A DNA stretch of 64,000 bases from NCBI GenBank assembly GCA_031841125.1, contig JAJSSI010000053.1, forward strand, positions 1 through 64,000, read 5' to 3'. Positions 10,601 to 25,700 of this stretch are shown here, piece after piece; position 1 is the first letter of the stretch, and every line of letters starts with the position of its first letter. The translations under genes were made by a program, and so were the position numbers. Below the pieces are notes generated by a model. It had not been told where the DNA came from and did not search any database. It worked only from the letters and a program-made list of their open reading frames with translations. Origin of the DNA: Acanthococcus lagerstroemiae. Taxonomy: Eukaryota; Arthropoda; Insecta; Hemiptera; Eriococcidae.

Positions 10601-13600
10601 TTTAATTTTTCAGGAGATATACATGCAGTAAATTATGAAGATCGCATTTCGGCCATAGCCCCCTCCCTAATTGTCCGTATGGGTCCATTCCGGTACCAAA
10701 ATTCGTGGAAAAATACGGCCTTTCGATCCCCGCAAATTCCATTCCTCTAGGTCAATTAGGAAAAATTTTCACATTTGAGGAGATATACATGCAGTAAATT
10801 ATGAAGATCGCATTTCGGCCATAGCCCCCTCCCTAATTGTCCGTATGGGTCCATTCCGGTACCAAAATTCGTGGAAAAATACGGCCTTTCGATCCCCGCA
10901 AATTCCATCCTCTAGGTCAATTAGGAAAAATTTTTTACATTTGAGGAGATATACATGCAGTAAATTATGAAGATCGCATTTCGGCCATAGCCCCCTCCCT
11001 AATTGTCCGTATGGGTCCATTCCGGTACCAAAATTCGTGGAAAAATACGGCCTTTCGATCCCCGCAAATTCCATCCTCTAGGTCAATTAGGAAAAATTTT
11101 CACATTTGAGGAGATATACATGCAGTAAATTATGAAGATCGCATTTCGGCCATAGCCCCCTCCCTAATTGTCCGTATGGGTCCATTCCGGTACCAAAATT
11201 CGTGGAAAAATACGGCCTTTCGATCCCCGCAAATTCCATTCCTCTAGGTCAATTAGGAAAAATTTTAATTTTGAGGAGATATACATGCAGTAAATTATGA
11301 AGATCGCATTTCGGCCATAGCCCCCTCCCTAATTGTCCGTATGGGTCCATTCCGGTACCAAAATTCGTGGAAAAATACGGCCTTTCGATCCCCGCAAATT
11401 CCATTCCTCTAGGTCAATTAGGAAAAATTTCACATTTGAGGAGATATACATGCAGTAAATTATGAAGATCGCATTTCGGCCATAGCCCCCTCCCTAATTG
11501 TCCGTATGGGTCCATTCCGGTACCAAAATTCGTGGAAAAATACGGCCTTTCGATCCCCGCAAATTCCATTCCTCTAGGTCAATTAGGAAAAATTTTCACA
11601 TTTGAGGAGATATACATGCAGTAATTATGAAGATCGCATTTCGGCCATAGCCCCCTCCCTAATTGTCCGTATGGGTCCATTCCGGTACCAAAATTCGTGG
11701 AAAAATACGGCCTTTCGATCCCCGCAAATTCCATTCCTCTAGGTCAATTAGGAAAAATTTTAATTTTTCAGGAGTATACATGCAGTAAATTATGAAGATC
11801 GCATTTCGGCCATAGCCCCCTCCCTAATTGTCCGTATGGGTCCATTCCGGTACCAAAATTCGTGGAAAAATACGGCCTTTCGATCCCCGCAAATTCCATT
11901 CCTCTAGGTCAATTAGGAAAAATTTTCACATTTGAGGAGATATACATGCAGTAAATTATGAAGATCGCATTTCGGCCATAGCCCCCTCCCTAATTGTCCG
12001 TATGGGTCCATTCCGGTACCAAAATTCGTGGAAAAATACGGCCTTTCGATCCCCGCAAATTCCATTCCTCTAGGTCAATTAGGAAAAATTTTACATTTGA
12101 GGAGTATACATGCAGTAAATTATGAAGATCGCATTTCGGCCATAGCCCCCTCCCTAATTGTCCGTATGGGTCCATTCCGGTACCAAAATTCGTGGAAAAA
12201 TACGGCCTTTCGATCCCCGCAAATTCCATTCCTCTAGGTCAATTAGGAAAAATTTCACATTTGAGGAGATATACATGCAGTAAATTATGAAGATCGCATT
12301 TCGGCCATAGCCCCCTCCCTAATTGTCCGTATGGGTCCATTCCGGTACCAAAATTCGTGGAAAAATACGGCCTTTCGATCCCCGCAACTTCCATTCCTCT
12401 AGGTCAATTAGGAAAAATTTTCACATTTGAGGAGATATACATGCAGTAAATTATGAAGATCGCATTTCGGCCATAGCCCCCTCCCTAATTGTCCGTATGG
12501 GTCCATTCCGGTACCAAAATTCGTGGAAAAATACGGCCTTTCGATCCCCGCAAATTCCATCCCTCTAGGTCAATTAGGAAAAATTTTTTAAATTTAAGGA
12601 GATATACATGCAGTAAATTATGAAGATCGCATTTCGGCCATAGCCCCCTCCCTAATTGTCCGTATGGGTCCATTCCGGTACCAAAATTCGTGGAAAAATA
12701 CGGCCTTTCGATCCCCGCAAATTCCATCCCTCTAGGTCAATTAGGAAAAATTTTTTACATTTGAGGAGATATACATGCAGTAAATTATGAAGATCGCATT
12801 TCGGCCATAGCCCCCTCCCTAATTGTCCGTATGGGTCCATTCCGGTACCAAAATTCGTGGAAAAATACGGCCTTTCGATCCCCGCAAATTCCATTCCTCT
12901 AGGTCAATTAGGAAAAATTTTAATTTTCAGTAGTATACATGAGTAAATTATGAAGATCGCATTTCGGCCATAGCCCCCTCCCTAATTGTCCGTATGGGTC
13001 CATTCCGGTACCAAATTCGTGGAAAAATACGGCCTTTCGATCCCCGCAAATTCCATCCCTCTAGGTCAATTAGGAAAAATTTTTACATTTGAGGAGATAT
13101 ACATGCAGTAAATTATGAAGATCGCATTTCGGCCATAGCCCCCTCCCTAATTGTCCGTATGGGTCCATTCCGGTACCAAAATTCGTGGAAAAATACGGCC
13201 TTTCGATCCCCGCAAATTCCATCCTCTAGGTCAATTAGGAAAAATTTTCAATTTTTCAGTATATACATGCAGTAAATTATGAAGATCGCATTTCGGCCAT
13301 AGCCCCCTCCCTAATTGTCCGTATGGGTCCATTCCGGTACCAAAATTCGTGGAAAAATACGGCCTTTCGATCCCCGCAATTCCATCCCTCTAGGTCAATT
13401 AGGAAAAATTTCACATTTGAGGAGATATACATGCAGTAAATTATGAAGATCGCATTTCGGCCATAGCCCCCTCCCTAATTGTCCGTATGGGTCCATTCCG
13501 GTACCAAAATTCGTGGAAAAATACGGCCTTTCGATCCCCGCAAATTCCATTCCTCTAGGTCAATTAGGAAAAATTTTAATTTGAGTAGTATACATGCAGT

Positions 13601-15520
13601 AAATTATGAAGATCGCATTTCGGCCATAGCCCCCTCCCTAATTGTCCGTATGGGTCCATTCCGGTACCAAAATTCGTGGAAAAATACGGCCTTTCGATCC
13701 CCGCAAATTCCATCCTCTAGGTCAATTAGGAAAAATTTTAATTTTTCAGGAGTATACATGCAGTAAATTATGAAGATCGCATTTCGGCCATAGCCCCCTC
13801 CTAATTGTCCGTATGGGTCCATTCCGGTACCAAAATTCGTGGAAAAATACGGCCTTTCGATCCCCGCAAATTCCATCCCTCTAGGTCAATTAGGAAAAAT
13901 TTTCACATTTGAGGAGATATACATGCAGTAAATTATGAAGATCGCATTTCGGCCATAGCCCCCTCCCTAATTGTCCGTATGGGTCCATTCCGGTACCAAA
14001 ATTCGTGGAAAAATACGGCCTTTCGATCCCCGCAAATTCCATCCCTCTAGGTCAATTAGGAAAATTTTCACATTTGAGGAGATATACATGCAGTAAATTA
14101 TGAAGATCGCATTTCGGCCATAGCCCCCTCCCTAATTGTCCGTATGGGTCCATTCCGGTACCAAAATTCGTGGAAAAATACGGCCTTTCGATCCCCGCAA
14201 ATTCCATTCCTCTAGGTCAATTAGGAAAAATTTTTCACATTTGAGGAGATATACATGCAGTAAATTATGAAGATCGCATTTCGGCCATAGCCCCCTCCCT
14301 AATTGTCCGTATGGGTCCATTCCGGTACCAAAATTCGTGGAAAAATACGGCCTTTCGATCCCCGCAAATTCCATTCCTCTAGGTCAATTAGGAAAAATTT
14401 TAACATTTGAGGAGATATACATGCAGTAAATTATGAAGATCGCATTTCGGCCATAGCCCCCTCCCTAATTGTCCGTATGGGTCCATTCCGGTACCAAAAT
14501 TCGTGGAAAATACGGCCTTTCGATCCCCGCAAATTCCATTCCTCTAGGTCAATTAGGAAAAATTTTCACATTTGAGGAGATATACATGCAGTAAATTATG
14601 AAGATCGCATTTCGGCCATAGCCCCCTCCCTAATTGTCCGTATGGGTCCATTCCGGTACCAAAATTCGTGGAAAAATACGGCCTTTCGATCCCCGCAAAT
14701 TCCATCCCTCTAGGTCAATTAGGAAAAATTTTTTACATTGAGGAGATATACATGCAGTAAATTATGAAGATCGCATTTCGGCCATAGCCCCCTCCCTAAT
14801 TGTCCGTATGGGTCCATTCCGGTACCAAAATTCGTGGAAAAATACGGCCTTTCGATCCCCGCAAATTCCATTCCTCTAGGTCAATTAGGAAAAATTTTCA
14901 CATTTGAGGAGATATACATGCAGTAAATTATGAAGATCGCATTTCGGCCATAGCCCCCTCCCTAATTGTCCGTATGGGTCCATTCCGGTACCAAAATTCG
15001 TGGAAAAATACGGCCTTTCGATCCCCGCAAATTCCATTCCTCTAGGTCAATTAGGAAAAATTTTAATTTTGAGGAGTATACATGCAGTAAATTATGAAGA
15101 TCGCATTTCGGCCATAGCCCCCTCCCTAATTGTCCGTATGGGTCCATTCCGGTACCAAAATTCGTGGAAAAATACGGCCTTTCGATCCCCGCAAATTCCA
15201 TTCCTCTAGGTCAATTAGGAAAAATTTTCACATTTGAGGAGATATACATGCAGTAAATTATGAAGATCGCATTTCGGCCATAGCCCCCTCCCTAATTGTC
15301 CGTATGGGTCCATTCCGGTACCAAAATTCGTGGAAAAATACGGCCTTTCGATCCCCGCAAATTCCATTCCTCTAGGTCAATTAGGAAAAATTTTCACATT
15401 TGAGGAGATATACATGCAGTAAATTATGAAGATCGCATTTCGGCCATAGCCCCCTCCCTAATTGTCCGTATGGGTCCATTCCGGTACCAAAATTCGTGGA
15501 AAAATACGGCCTTTCGATCC

Positions 15521-15535
15521 CCGCCCCGCAAATTC
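15521..15535 (+). repeat. Core copy with 5-bp tandem duplication (ccgccccgca)
   Basis: The normal gatccccgcaaatt is extended to gatccccgccccgcaaatt, a duplication of ccccg. It is one of the few larger changes inside the otherwise invariant core, and is followed by a class III monomer. Confidence 0.75.
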
Positions 15536-17762
15536 CATTCCTCTAGGTCAATTAGGAAAAATTTAATTTTCAGTAGTCATACATGCAGTAAATTATGAAG
15601 ATCGCATTTCGGCCATAGCCCCCTCCCTAATTGTCCGTATGGGTCCATTCCGGTACCAAAATTCGTGGAAAAATACGGCCTTTCGATCCCCGCAAATTCC
15701 ATCCCTCTAGGTCAATTAGGAAAAATTTTCACATTTGAGGAGATATACATGCAGTAAATTATGAAGATCGCATTTCGGCCATAGCCCCTCCCTAATTGTC
15801 CGTATGGGTCCATTCCGGTACCAAATTCGTGGAAAAATACGGCCTTTCGATCCCCGCAAATTCCATCCCTCTAGGTCAATTAGGAAAAATTTTCACCCTT
15901 GAGGAGATATACATGCAGTAAATTATGAAGATCGCATTTCGGCCATAGCCCCCTCCCTAATTGTCCGTATGGGTCCATTCCGGTACCAAAATTCGTGGAA
16001 AAATACGGCCTTTCGATCCCCGCAAATTCCATTCCTCTAGGTCAATTAGGAAAAATTTTTTACATTTGAGGAGATATACATGCAGTAAATTATGAAGATC
16101 GCATTTCGGCCATAGCCCCCTCCCTAATTGTCCGTATGGGTCCATTCCGGTACCAAAATTCGTGGAAAAATACGGCCTTTCGATCCCCGCAAATTCCATT
16201 CCTCTAGGTCAATTAGGAAAAATTTTATTTTTCAGGAGTATACATGCAGTAAATTATGAAGATCGCATTTCGGCCATAGCCCCCTCCCTAATTGTCCGTA
16301 TGGGTCCATTCCGGTACCAAAATTCGTGGAAAAATACGGCCTTTCGATCCCCGCAAATTCCATTCCTCTAGGTCAATTAGGAAAAATTTTATTTTTGAGG
16401 ATCATACATGCAGTAAATTATGAAGATCGCATTTCGGCCATAGCCCCCTCCCTAATTGTCCGTATGGGTCCATTCCGGTACCAAAATTCGTGGAAAAATA
16501 CGGCCTTTCGATCCCCGCAAATTCCATTCCTCTAGGTCAATTAGGAAAAATTTTCACATTTGAGGAGATATACATGCAGTAAATTATGAAGATCGCATTT
16601 CGGCCATAGCCCCCTCCCTAATTGTCCGTATGGGTCCATTCCGGTACCAAAATTCGTGGAAAAATACGGCCTTTCGATCCCCGCAAATTCCATTCCTCTA
16701 GGTCAATTAGGAAAAATTTTAATTTTTGAGGAGATATACATGCAGTAAATTATGAAGATCGCATTTCGGCCATAGCCCCCTCCCTAATTGTCCGTATGGG
16801 TCCATTCCGGTACCAAAATTCGTGGAAAAATACGGCCTTTCGATCCCCGCAAATTCCATCCCTCTAGGTCAATTAGGAAAAATTTTTACATTTGAGGAGA
16901 TATACATGCAGTAAATTATGAAAGATCGCATTTCGGCCATAGCCCCCTCCCTAATTGTCCGTATGGGTCCATTCCGGTACCAAAATTCGTGGAAAAATAC
17001 GGCCTTTCGATCCCCGCAAATTCCATTCCTCTAGGTCAATTAGGAAAAATTTTAATTTTCAGTATCATACATGCAGTAAATTATGAAGATCGCATTTCGG
17101 CCATAGCCCCCTCCCTAATTGTCCGTATGGGTCCATTCCGGTACCAAAATTCGTGGAAAAATACGGCCTTTCGATCCCCGCAAATTCCATTCCTCTAGGT
17201 CAATTAGGAAAAATTTTAATTTTGAGGAGTATACATGCAGTAAATTATGAAGATCGCATTTCGGCCATAGCCCCCTCCCTAATTGTCCGTATGGGTCCAT
17301 TCCGGTACCAAAATTCGTGGAAAAATACGGCCTTTCGATCCCCGCAAATTCCATTCCTCTAGGTCAATTAGGAAAAATTTTTAATTTTTCAGGAGTATAC
17401 ATGCAGTAAATTATGAAGATCGCATTTCGGCCATAGCCCCTCCCTAATTGTCCGTATGGGTCCATTCCGGTACCAAAATTCGTGGAAAAATACGGCCTTT
17501 CGATCCCCGCAAATTCCATCCCTAGGTCAATTAGGAAAAATTTTCACATTGAGGAGATATACATGCAGTAAATTATGAAGATCGCATTTCGGCCATAGCC
17601 CCCTCCCTAATTGTCCGTATGGGTCCATTCCGGTACCAAAATTCGTGGAAAAATACGGCCTTTCGATCCCCGCAAATTCCATTCCTCTAGGTCAATTAGG
17701 AAAAATTTTAATTTTAGTAGATATACATGCAGTAAATTATGAAGATCGCATTTCGGCCATAG

Positions 17763-17770
17763 CCCCCCCC
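17763..17770 (+). repeat. C-tract variant (C8, interrupting T lost)
   Basis: The usual ccccctccc is replaced by eight C. The largest change of this kind is ten C at 61849-61858. Other longer tracts are C6 at 28351-28356 and C7 at 32645-32651 and 54440-54446; shorter C4 forms are scattered through the window. These alter reading frames locally and explain some of the longer repeat-derived open frames. Confidence 0.75.
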
Positions 17771-18006
17771 TAATTGTCCGTATGGGTCCATTCCGGTACC
17801 AAAATTCGTGGAAAAATACGGCCTTTCGATCCCCGCAAATTCCATTCCTCTAGGTCAATTAGGAAAATTTTAATTTTTGAGGAGTATACATGCAGTAAAT
17901 TATGAAGATCGCATTTCGGCCATAGCCCCCTCCCTAATTGTCCGTATGGGTCCATTCCGGTACCAAAATTCGTGGAAAAATACGGCCTTTCGATCCCCGC
18001 AAATTC

Positions 18007-18036
18007 CATTCCATCTCCTCTCATGTCAAGGAATTA
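18007..18036 (+). repeat. Scrambled monomer junction, +11 bp, unique in window
   Basis: Instead of ccattcctctaggtcaatt the sequence reads ccattccatctcctctcatg followed by tcaaggaattagg. The lead-in is broken up by short insertions: atctc, catg and agga-like pieces interleave with the normal bases. Flanking core and class I segment are normal. This is the most disordered point in the array and could be a repair scar, an old crossover point or an assembly or consensus error. Confidence 0.8.
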
Positions 18037-19683
18037 GGAAAAATTTTCACATTTGAGGAGATATACATGCAGTAAATTATGAAGATCGCATTTCGGCCAT
18101 AGCCCCCTCCCTAATTGTCCGTATGGGTCCATTCCGGTACCAAAATTCGTGGAAAAATACGGCCTTTCGATCCCCGCAAATTCCATCCCTCTAGGTCAAT
18201 TAGGAAAAATTTTTCACATTTGAGGAGATATACATGCAGTAAATTATGAAGATCGCATTTCGGCCATAGCCCCCTCCCTAATTGTCCGTATGGGTCCATT
18301 CCGGTACCAAAATTCGTGGAAAAATACGGCCTTTCGATCCCCGCAAATTCCATCCCTCTAGGTCAATTAGGAAAAATTTTTCACATTGAGGAGATATACA
18401 TGCAGTAAATTATGAAGATCGCATTTCGGCCATAGCCCCCTCCCTAATTGTCCGTATGGGTCCATTCCGGTACCAAAATTCGTGGAAAAATACGGCCTTT
18501 CGATCCCCGCAAATTCCATTCCTCTAGGTCAATTAGGAAAAATTTTAATTTTGAGGAGATATACATGCAGTAAATTATGAAGATCGCATTTCGGCCATAG
18601 CCCCCTCCCTAATTGTCCGTATGGGTCCATTCCGGTACCAAAATTCGTGGAAAAATACGGCCTTTCGATCCCCGCAAATTCCATTCCTCTAGGTCAATTA
18701 GGAAAAATTTTCACATTTGAGGAGATATACATGCAGTAAATTATGAAGATCGCATTTCGGCCATAGCCCCCTCCCTAATTGTCCGTATGGGTCCATTCCG
18801 GTACCAAAATTCGTGGAAAAATACGGCCTTTCGATCCCCGCAAATTCCATCCTCTAGGTCAATTAGGAAAAATTTTCACATTTGAGGAGATATACATGCA
18901 GTAAATTATGAAGATCGCATTTCGGCCATAGCCCCCTCCCTAATTGTCCGTATGGGTCCATTCCGGTACCAAAATTCGTGGAAAAATACGGCCTTTCGAT
19001 CCCCGCAAATTCCATTCCTCTAGGTCAATTAGGAAAAATTTTCACATTTGAGGAGATATACATGCAGTAAATTATGAAGATCGCATTTCGGCCATAGCCC
19101 CCTCCCTAATTGTCCGTATGGGTCCATTCCGGTACCAAAATTCGTGGAAAAATACGGCCTTTCGATCCCCGCAAATTCCATTCCTCTAGGTCAATTAGGA
19201 AAATTTTAATTTTTCAGTAGTCATATACAGCAGTAAATTATGAAGATCGCATTTCGGCCATAGCCCCCTCCCTAATTGTCCGTATGGGTCCATTCCGGTA
19301 CCAAAATTCGTGGAAAAATACGGCCTTTCGATCCCCGCAAATTCCATTCCCTCTAGGTCAATTAGGAAAAATTTTCACATTTGAGGAGATATACATGCAG
19401 TGAATTATGAAGATCGCATTTCGGCCATAGCCCCCTCCCTAATTGTCCGTATGGGTCCATTCCGGTACCAAAATTCGTGGAAAAATACGGCCTTTCGATC
19501 CCCGCAAATTCCATTCCTCTAGGTCAATTAGGAAAAATTTTACATTTGAGGAGATATACATGCAGTAAATTATGAAGATCGCATTTCGGCCATAGCCCCC
19601 TCCCTAATTGTCCGTATGGGTCCATTCCGGTACCAAAATTCGTGGAAAAATACGGCCTTTCGATCCCCGCAAATTCCATTCCT

Positions 19684-19740
19684 CTAGGTCAATTAGGAAA
19701 AATTTTAATTTTGAGGAGTCATACATGTAAATTATGAAGA
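19684..19740 (+). repeat. Variable segment with catgtaaatt deletion
   Basis: The usual catgcagtaaatt is shortened to catgtaaatt, a 3-bp loss of cag, after aattttgaggagtcatac. A related form, catggtaaatt, occurs near 42343. Both are single copies. Confidence 0.65.
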
Positions 19741-22700
19741 TCGCATTTCGGCCATAGCCCCCTCCCTAATTGTCCGTATGGGTCCATTCCGGTACCAAAA
19801 TTCGTGGAAAAATACGGCCTTTCGATCCCCGCAAATTCCATTCCTCTAGGTCAATTAGGAAAAATTTTCACATTTGAGGAGATATACATGCAGTAAATTA
19901 TGAAGATCGCATTTCGGCCATAGCCCCCTCCCTAATTGTCCGTATGGGTCCATTCCGGTACCAAAATTCGTGGAAAAATACGGCCTTTCGATCCCGCAAA
20001 TTCCATCCCTCTAGGTCAATTAGGAAAAATTTTCACATTTGAGGAGATATACATGCAGTAAATTATGAAGATCGCATTTCGGCCATAGCCCCCTCCCTAA
20101 TTGTCCGTATGGGTCCATTCCGGTACCAAAATTCGTGGAAAAATACGGCCTTTCGATCCCCGCAAATTCCATTCCTCTAGGTCAATTAGGAAAAATTTTT
20201 ACATTTGAGGAGATATACATGCAGTAAATTATGAAGATCGCATTTCGGCCATAGCCCCCTCCCTAATTGTCCGTATGGGTCCATTCCGGTACCAAAATTC
20301 GTGGAAAAATACGGCCTTTCGATCCCCGCAAATTCCATTCCTCTAGGTCAATTAGGAAAAATTTTAATTTGAGGAGTATACATGCAGTAAATTATGAAGA
20401 TCGCATTTCGGCCATAGCCCCCTCCCTAATTGTCCGTATGGGTCCATTCCGGTACCAAAATTCGTGGAAAAATACGGCCTTTCGATCCCCGCAAATTCCA
20501 TTCCTCTAGGTCAATTAGGAAAAATTTTAATTTTTGAGTAGTATACATGCAGTAAATTATGAAGATCGCATTTCGGCCATAGCCCCCTCCCTAATTGTCC
20601 GTATGGGTCCATTCCGGTACCAAAATTCGTGGAAAAATACGGCCTTTCGATCCCCGCAAATTCCATTCCTCTAGGTCAATTAGGAAAAATTTTAATTTTT
20701 GAGGAGTATACATGGAGTAAATTATGAAGATCGCATTTCGGCCATAGCCCCCTCCCTAATTGTCCGTATGGGTCCATTCCGGTACCAAAATTCGTGGAAA
20801 AATACGGCCTTTCGATCCCCGCAAATTCCATCCCTCTAGGTCAATTAGGAAAAATTTTTCACATTTGAGGAGATATACATGCAGTAAATTATGAAGATCG
20901 CATTTCGGCCATAGCCCCCTCCCTAATTGTCCGTATGGGTCCATTCCGGTACCAAAATTCGTGGAAAAATACGGCCTTTCGATCCCCGCAAATTCCATTC
21001 CTCTAGGTCAATTAGGAAAAATTTTAATTTTTGAGGAGATATACATGCAGTAAATTATGAAGATCGCATTTCGGCCATAGCCCCCTCCCTAATTGTCCGT
21101 ATGGGTCCATTCCGGTACCAAAATTCGTGGAAAAATACGGCCTTTCGATCCCCGCAAATTCCATTCCTCTAGGTCAATTAGGAAAAATTTTAATTTTTGA
21201 GGAGTATACATGCAGTAAATTATGAAGATCGCATTTCGGCCATAGCCCCCTCCCTAATTGTCCGTATGGGTCCATTCCGGTACCAAAATTCGTGGAAAAA
21301 TACGGCCTTTCGATCCCCGCAAATTCCATTCCTCTAGGTCAATTAGGAAAAATTTTACATTTTGAGGAGTATACATGCAGTAAATTATGAAGATCGCATT
21401 TCGGCCATAGCCCCCTCCCTAATTGTCCGTATGGGTCCATTCCGGTACCAAAATTCGTGGAAAAATACGGCCTTTCGATCCCCGCAAATTCCATTCCTCT
21501 AGGTCAATTAGGAAAAATTTTCACATTTGAGGAGATATACATGCAGTAAATTATGAAGATCGCATTTCGGCCATAGCCCCCTCCCTAATTGTCCGTATGG
21601 GTCCATTCCGGTACCAAAATTCGTGGAAAAATACGGCCTTTCGATCCCCGCAAATTCCATTCCTCTAGGTCAATTAGGAAAAATTTTAATTTTGAGGAGT
21701 ATACATGCAGTAAATTATGAAGATCGCATTTCGGCCATAGCCCCCTCCCTAATTGTCCGTATGGGTCCATTCCGGTACCAAAATTCGTGGAAAAATACGG
21801 CCTTTCGATCCCCGCAAATTCCATTCCTCTAGGTCAATTAGGAAAAATTTTCACATTTGAGGAGATATACATGCAGTAAATTATGAAGATCGCATTTCGG
21901 CCATAGCCCCCTCCCTAATTGTCCGTATGGGTCCATTCCGGTACCAAAATTCGTGGAAAAATACGGCCTTTCGATCCCCGCAAATTCCATTCCTCTAGGT
22001 CAATTAGGAAAAATTTTCACATTTGAGGAGATATACATGCAGTAAATTATGAAGATCGCATTTCGGCCATAGCCCCCTCCCTAATTGTCCGTATGGGTCC
22101 ATTCCGGTACCAAAATTCGTGGAAAAATACGGCCTTTCGATCCCCGCAAATTCCATTCCTCTAGGTCAATTAGGAAAAATTTTAATTTTTCAGATATACA
22201 TGCAGTAAATTATGAAGATCGCATTTCGGCCATAGCCCCCTCCCTAATTGTCCGTATGGGTCCATTCCGGTACCAAAATTCGTGGAAAAATACGGCCTTT
22301 CGATCCCCGCAAATTCCATCCCTCTAGGTCAATTAGGAAAAATTTTTACATTTGAGGAGATATACATGCAGTAAATTATGAAGATCGCATTTCGGCCATA
22401 GCCCCCTCCCTAATTGTCCGTATGGGTCCATTCCGGTACCAAAATTCGTGGAAAAATACGGCCTTTCGATCCCGCAAATTCCATCCCTCTAGGTCAATTA
22501 GGAAAAATTTTCACATTTGAGGAGATATACATGCAGTAAATTATGAAGATCGCATTTCGGCCATAGCCCCCTCCCTAATTGTCCGTATGGGTCCATTCCG
22601 GTACCAAAATTCGTGGAAAAATACGGCCTTTCGATCCCCGCAAATTCCATTCCTCTAGGTCAATTAGGAAAAATTTTTTACATTGAGGAGATATACATGC

Positions 22701-25700
22701 AGTAAATTATGAAGATCGCATTTCGGCCATAGCCCCCTCCCTAATTGTCCGTATGGGTCCATTCCGGTACCAAAATTCGTGGAAAAATACGGCCTTTCGA
22801 TCCCCGCAAATTCCATTCCTCTAGGTCAATTAGGAAAAATTTTAATTTTTCAGGAGTATACATGCAGTAAATTATGAAGATCGCATTTCGGCCATAGCCC
22901 CCTCCCTAATTGTCCGTATGGGTCCATTCCGGTACCAAAATTCGTGGAAAAATACGGCCTTTCGATCCCCGCAAATTCCATTCCTCTAGGTCAATTAGGA
23001 AAAATTTTAATTTTTGAGGATATACATGCAGTAAATTATGAAGATCGCATTTCGGCCATAGCCCCCTCCCTAATTGTCCGTATGGGTCCATTCCGGTACC
23101 AAAATTCGTGGAAAAATACGGCCTTTCGATCCCCGCAAATTCCATTCCTCTAGGTCAATTAGGAAAAATTTTAATTTTTGAGGAGTATACATGAGTAAAT
23201 TATGAAGATCGCATTTCGGCCATAGCCCCCTCCCTAATTGTCCGTATGGGTCCATTCCGGTACCAAAATTCGTGGAAAAATACGGCCTTTCGATCCCCGC
23301 AAATTCCATCCCTCTAGGTCAATTAGGAAAAATTTTTCACATTTGAGGAGATATACATGCAGTAAATTATGAAGATCGCATTTCGGCCATAGCCCCCTCC
23401 CTAATTGTCCGTATGGGTCCATTCCGGTACCAAAATTCGTGGAAAAATACGGCCTTTCGATCCCCGCAAATTCCATTCCTCTAGGTCAATTAGGAAAAAT
23501 TTTAATTTTTGAGGAGATATACATGCAGTAAATTATGAAGATCGCATTTCGGCCATAGCCCCCTCCCTAATTGTCCGTATGGGTCCATTCCGGTACCAAA
23601 ATTCGTGGAAAAATACGGCCTTTCGATCCCCGCAAATTCCATCCTCTAGGTCAATTAGGAAAAATTTTCATTTTGAGGAGATACATGCAGTAAATTATGA
23701 AGATCGCATTTCGGCCATAGCCCCCTCCCTAATTGTCCGTATGGGTCCATTCCGGTACCAAAATTCGTGGAAAAATACGGCCTTTCGATCCCCGCAAATT
23801 CCATTCCTCTAGGTCAATTAGGAAAAATTTTCACATTTGAGGAGATATACATGCAGTAAATTATGAAGATCGCATTTCGGCCATAGCCCCCTCCCTAATT
23901 GTCCGTATGGGTCCATTCCGGTACCAAAATTCGTGGAAAAATACGGCCTTTCGATCCCCGCAAATTCCATTCCTCTAGGTCAATTAGGAAAAATTTTCAC
24001 ATTTGAGGAGATATACATGCAGTAAATTATGAAGATCGCATTTCGGCCATAGCCCCTCCCTAATTGTCCGTATGGGTCCATTCCGGTACCAAAATTCGTG
24101 GAAAAATACGGCCTTTCGATCCCCGCAAATTCCATTCCTCTAGGTCAATTAGGAAAAATTTTAATTTTCAGAGTATACATGAGTAAATTATGAAGATCGC
24201 ATTTCGGCCATAGCCCCCTCCCTAATTGTCCGTATGGGTCCATTCCGGTACCAAAATTCGTGGAAAAATACGGCCTTTCGATCCCCGCAAATTCCATCCC
24301 TCTAGGTCAATTAGGAAAAATTTTTTACATTTGAGGAGATATACATGCAGTAAATTATGAAGATCGCATTTCGGCCATAGCCCCCTCCCTAATTGTCCGT
24401 ATGGGTCCATTCCGGTACCAAAATTCGTGGAAAAATACGGCCTTTCGATCCCCGCAAATTCCATCCCTCTAGGTCAATTAGGAAAAATTTTCACATTTGA
24501 GGAGATATACATGCAGTAAATTATGAAGATCGCATTTCGGCCATAGCCCCCTCCCTAATTGTCCGTATGGGTCCATTCCGGTACCAAAATTCGTGGAAAA
24601 ATACGGCCTTTCGATCCCCGCAAATTCCATTCCTCTAGGTCAATTAGGAAAAATTTTCACATTTGAGGAGATATACATGCAGTAAATTATGAAGATCGCA
24701 TTTCGGCCATAGCCCCCTCCCTAATTGTCCGTATGGGTCCATTCCGGTACCAAAATTCGTGGAAAAATACGGCCTTTCGATCCCCGCAAATTCCATTCCT
24801 CTAGGTCAATTAGGAAAAATTTTAATTTTTGAGGAGTATACATGCAGTAAATTATGAAGATCGCATTTCGGCCATAGCCCCCTCCCTAATTGTCCGTATG
24901 GGTCCATTCCGGTACCAAAATTCGTGGAAAAATACGGCCTTTCGATCCCCGCAAATTCCATTCCTCTAGGTCAATTAGGAAAAATTTTAATTTTGAGGAG
25001 TATACATGCAGTAAATTATGAAGATCGCATTTCGGCCATAGCCCCCTCCCTAATTGTCCGTATGGGTCCATTCCGGTACCAAAATTCGTGGAAAAATACG
25101 GCCTTTCGATCCCCGCAAATTCCATTCCTCTAGGTCAATTAGGAAAAATTTTACATTTGAGGAGATATACATGCAGTAAATTATGAAGATCGCATTTCGG
25201 CCATAGCCCCCTCCCTAATTGTCCGTATGGGTCCATTCCGGTACCAAAATTCGTGGAAAAATACGGCCTTTCGATCCCCGCAAATTCCATTCCTCTAGGT
25301 CAATTAGGAAAAATTTTCATTATTGAGGAGTATACATGCAGTAAATTATGAAGATCGCATTTCGGCCATAGCCCCCTCCCTAATTGTCCGTATGGGTCCA
25401 TTCCGGTACCAAAATTCGTGGAAAAATACGGCCTTTCGATCCCCGCAAATTCCATTCCTCTAGGTCAATTAGGAAAAATTTTAATTTTTCAGTAGTATAC
25501 ATGGAGTAAATTATGAAGATCGCATTTCGGCCATAGCCCCCTCCCTAATTGTCCGTATGGGTCCATTCCGGTACCAAAATTCGTGGAAAAATACGGCCTT
25601 TCGATCCCCGCAAATTCCATTCCTCTAGGTCAATTAGGAAAAATTTTCACATTTGAGGAGATATACATGCAGTAAATTATGAAGATCGCATTTCGGCCAT

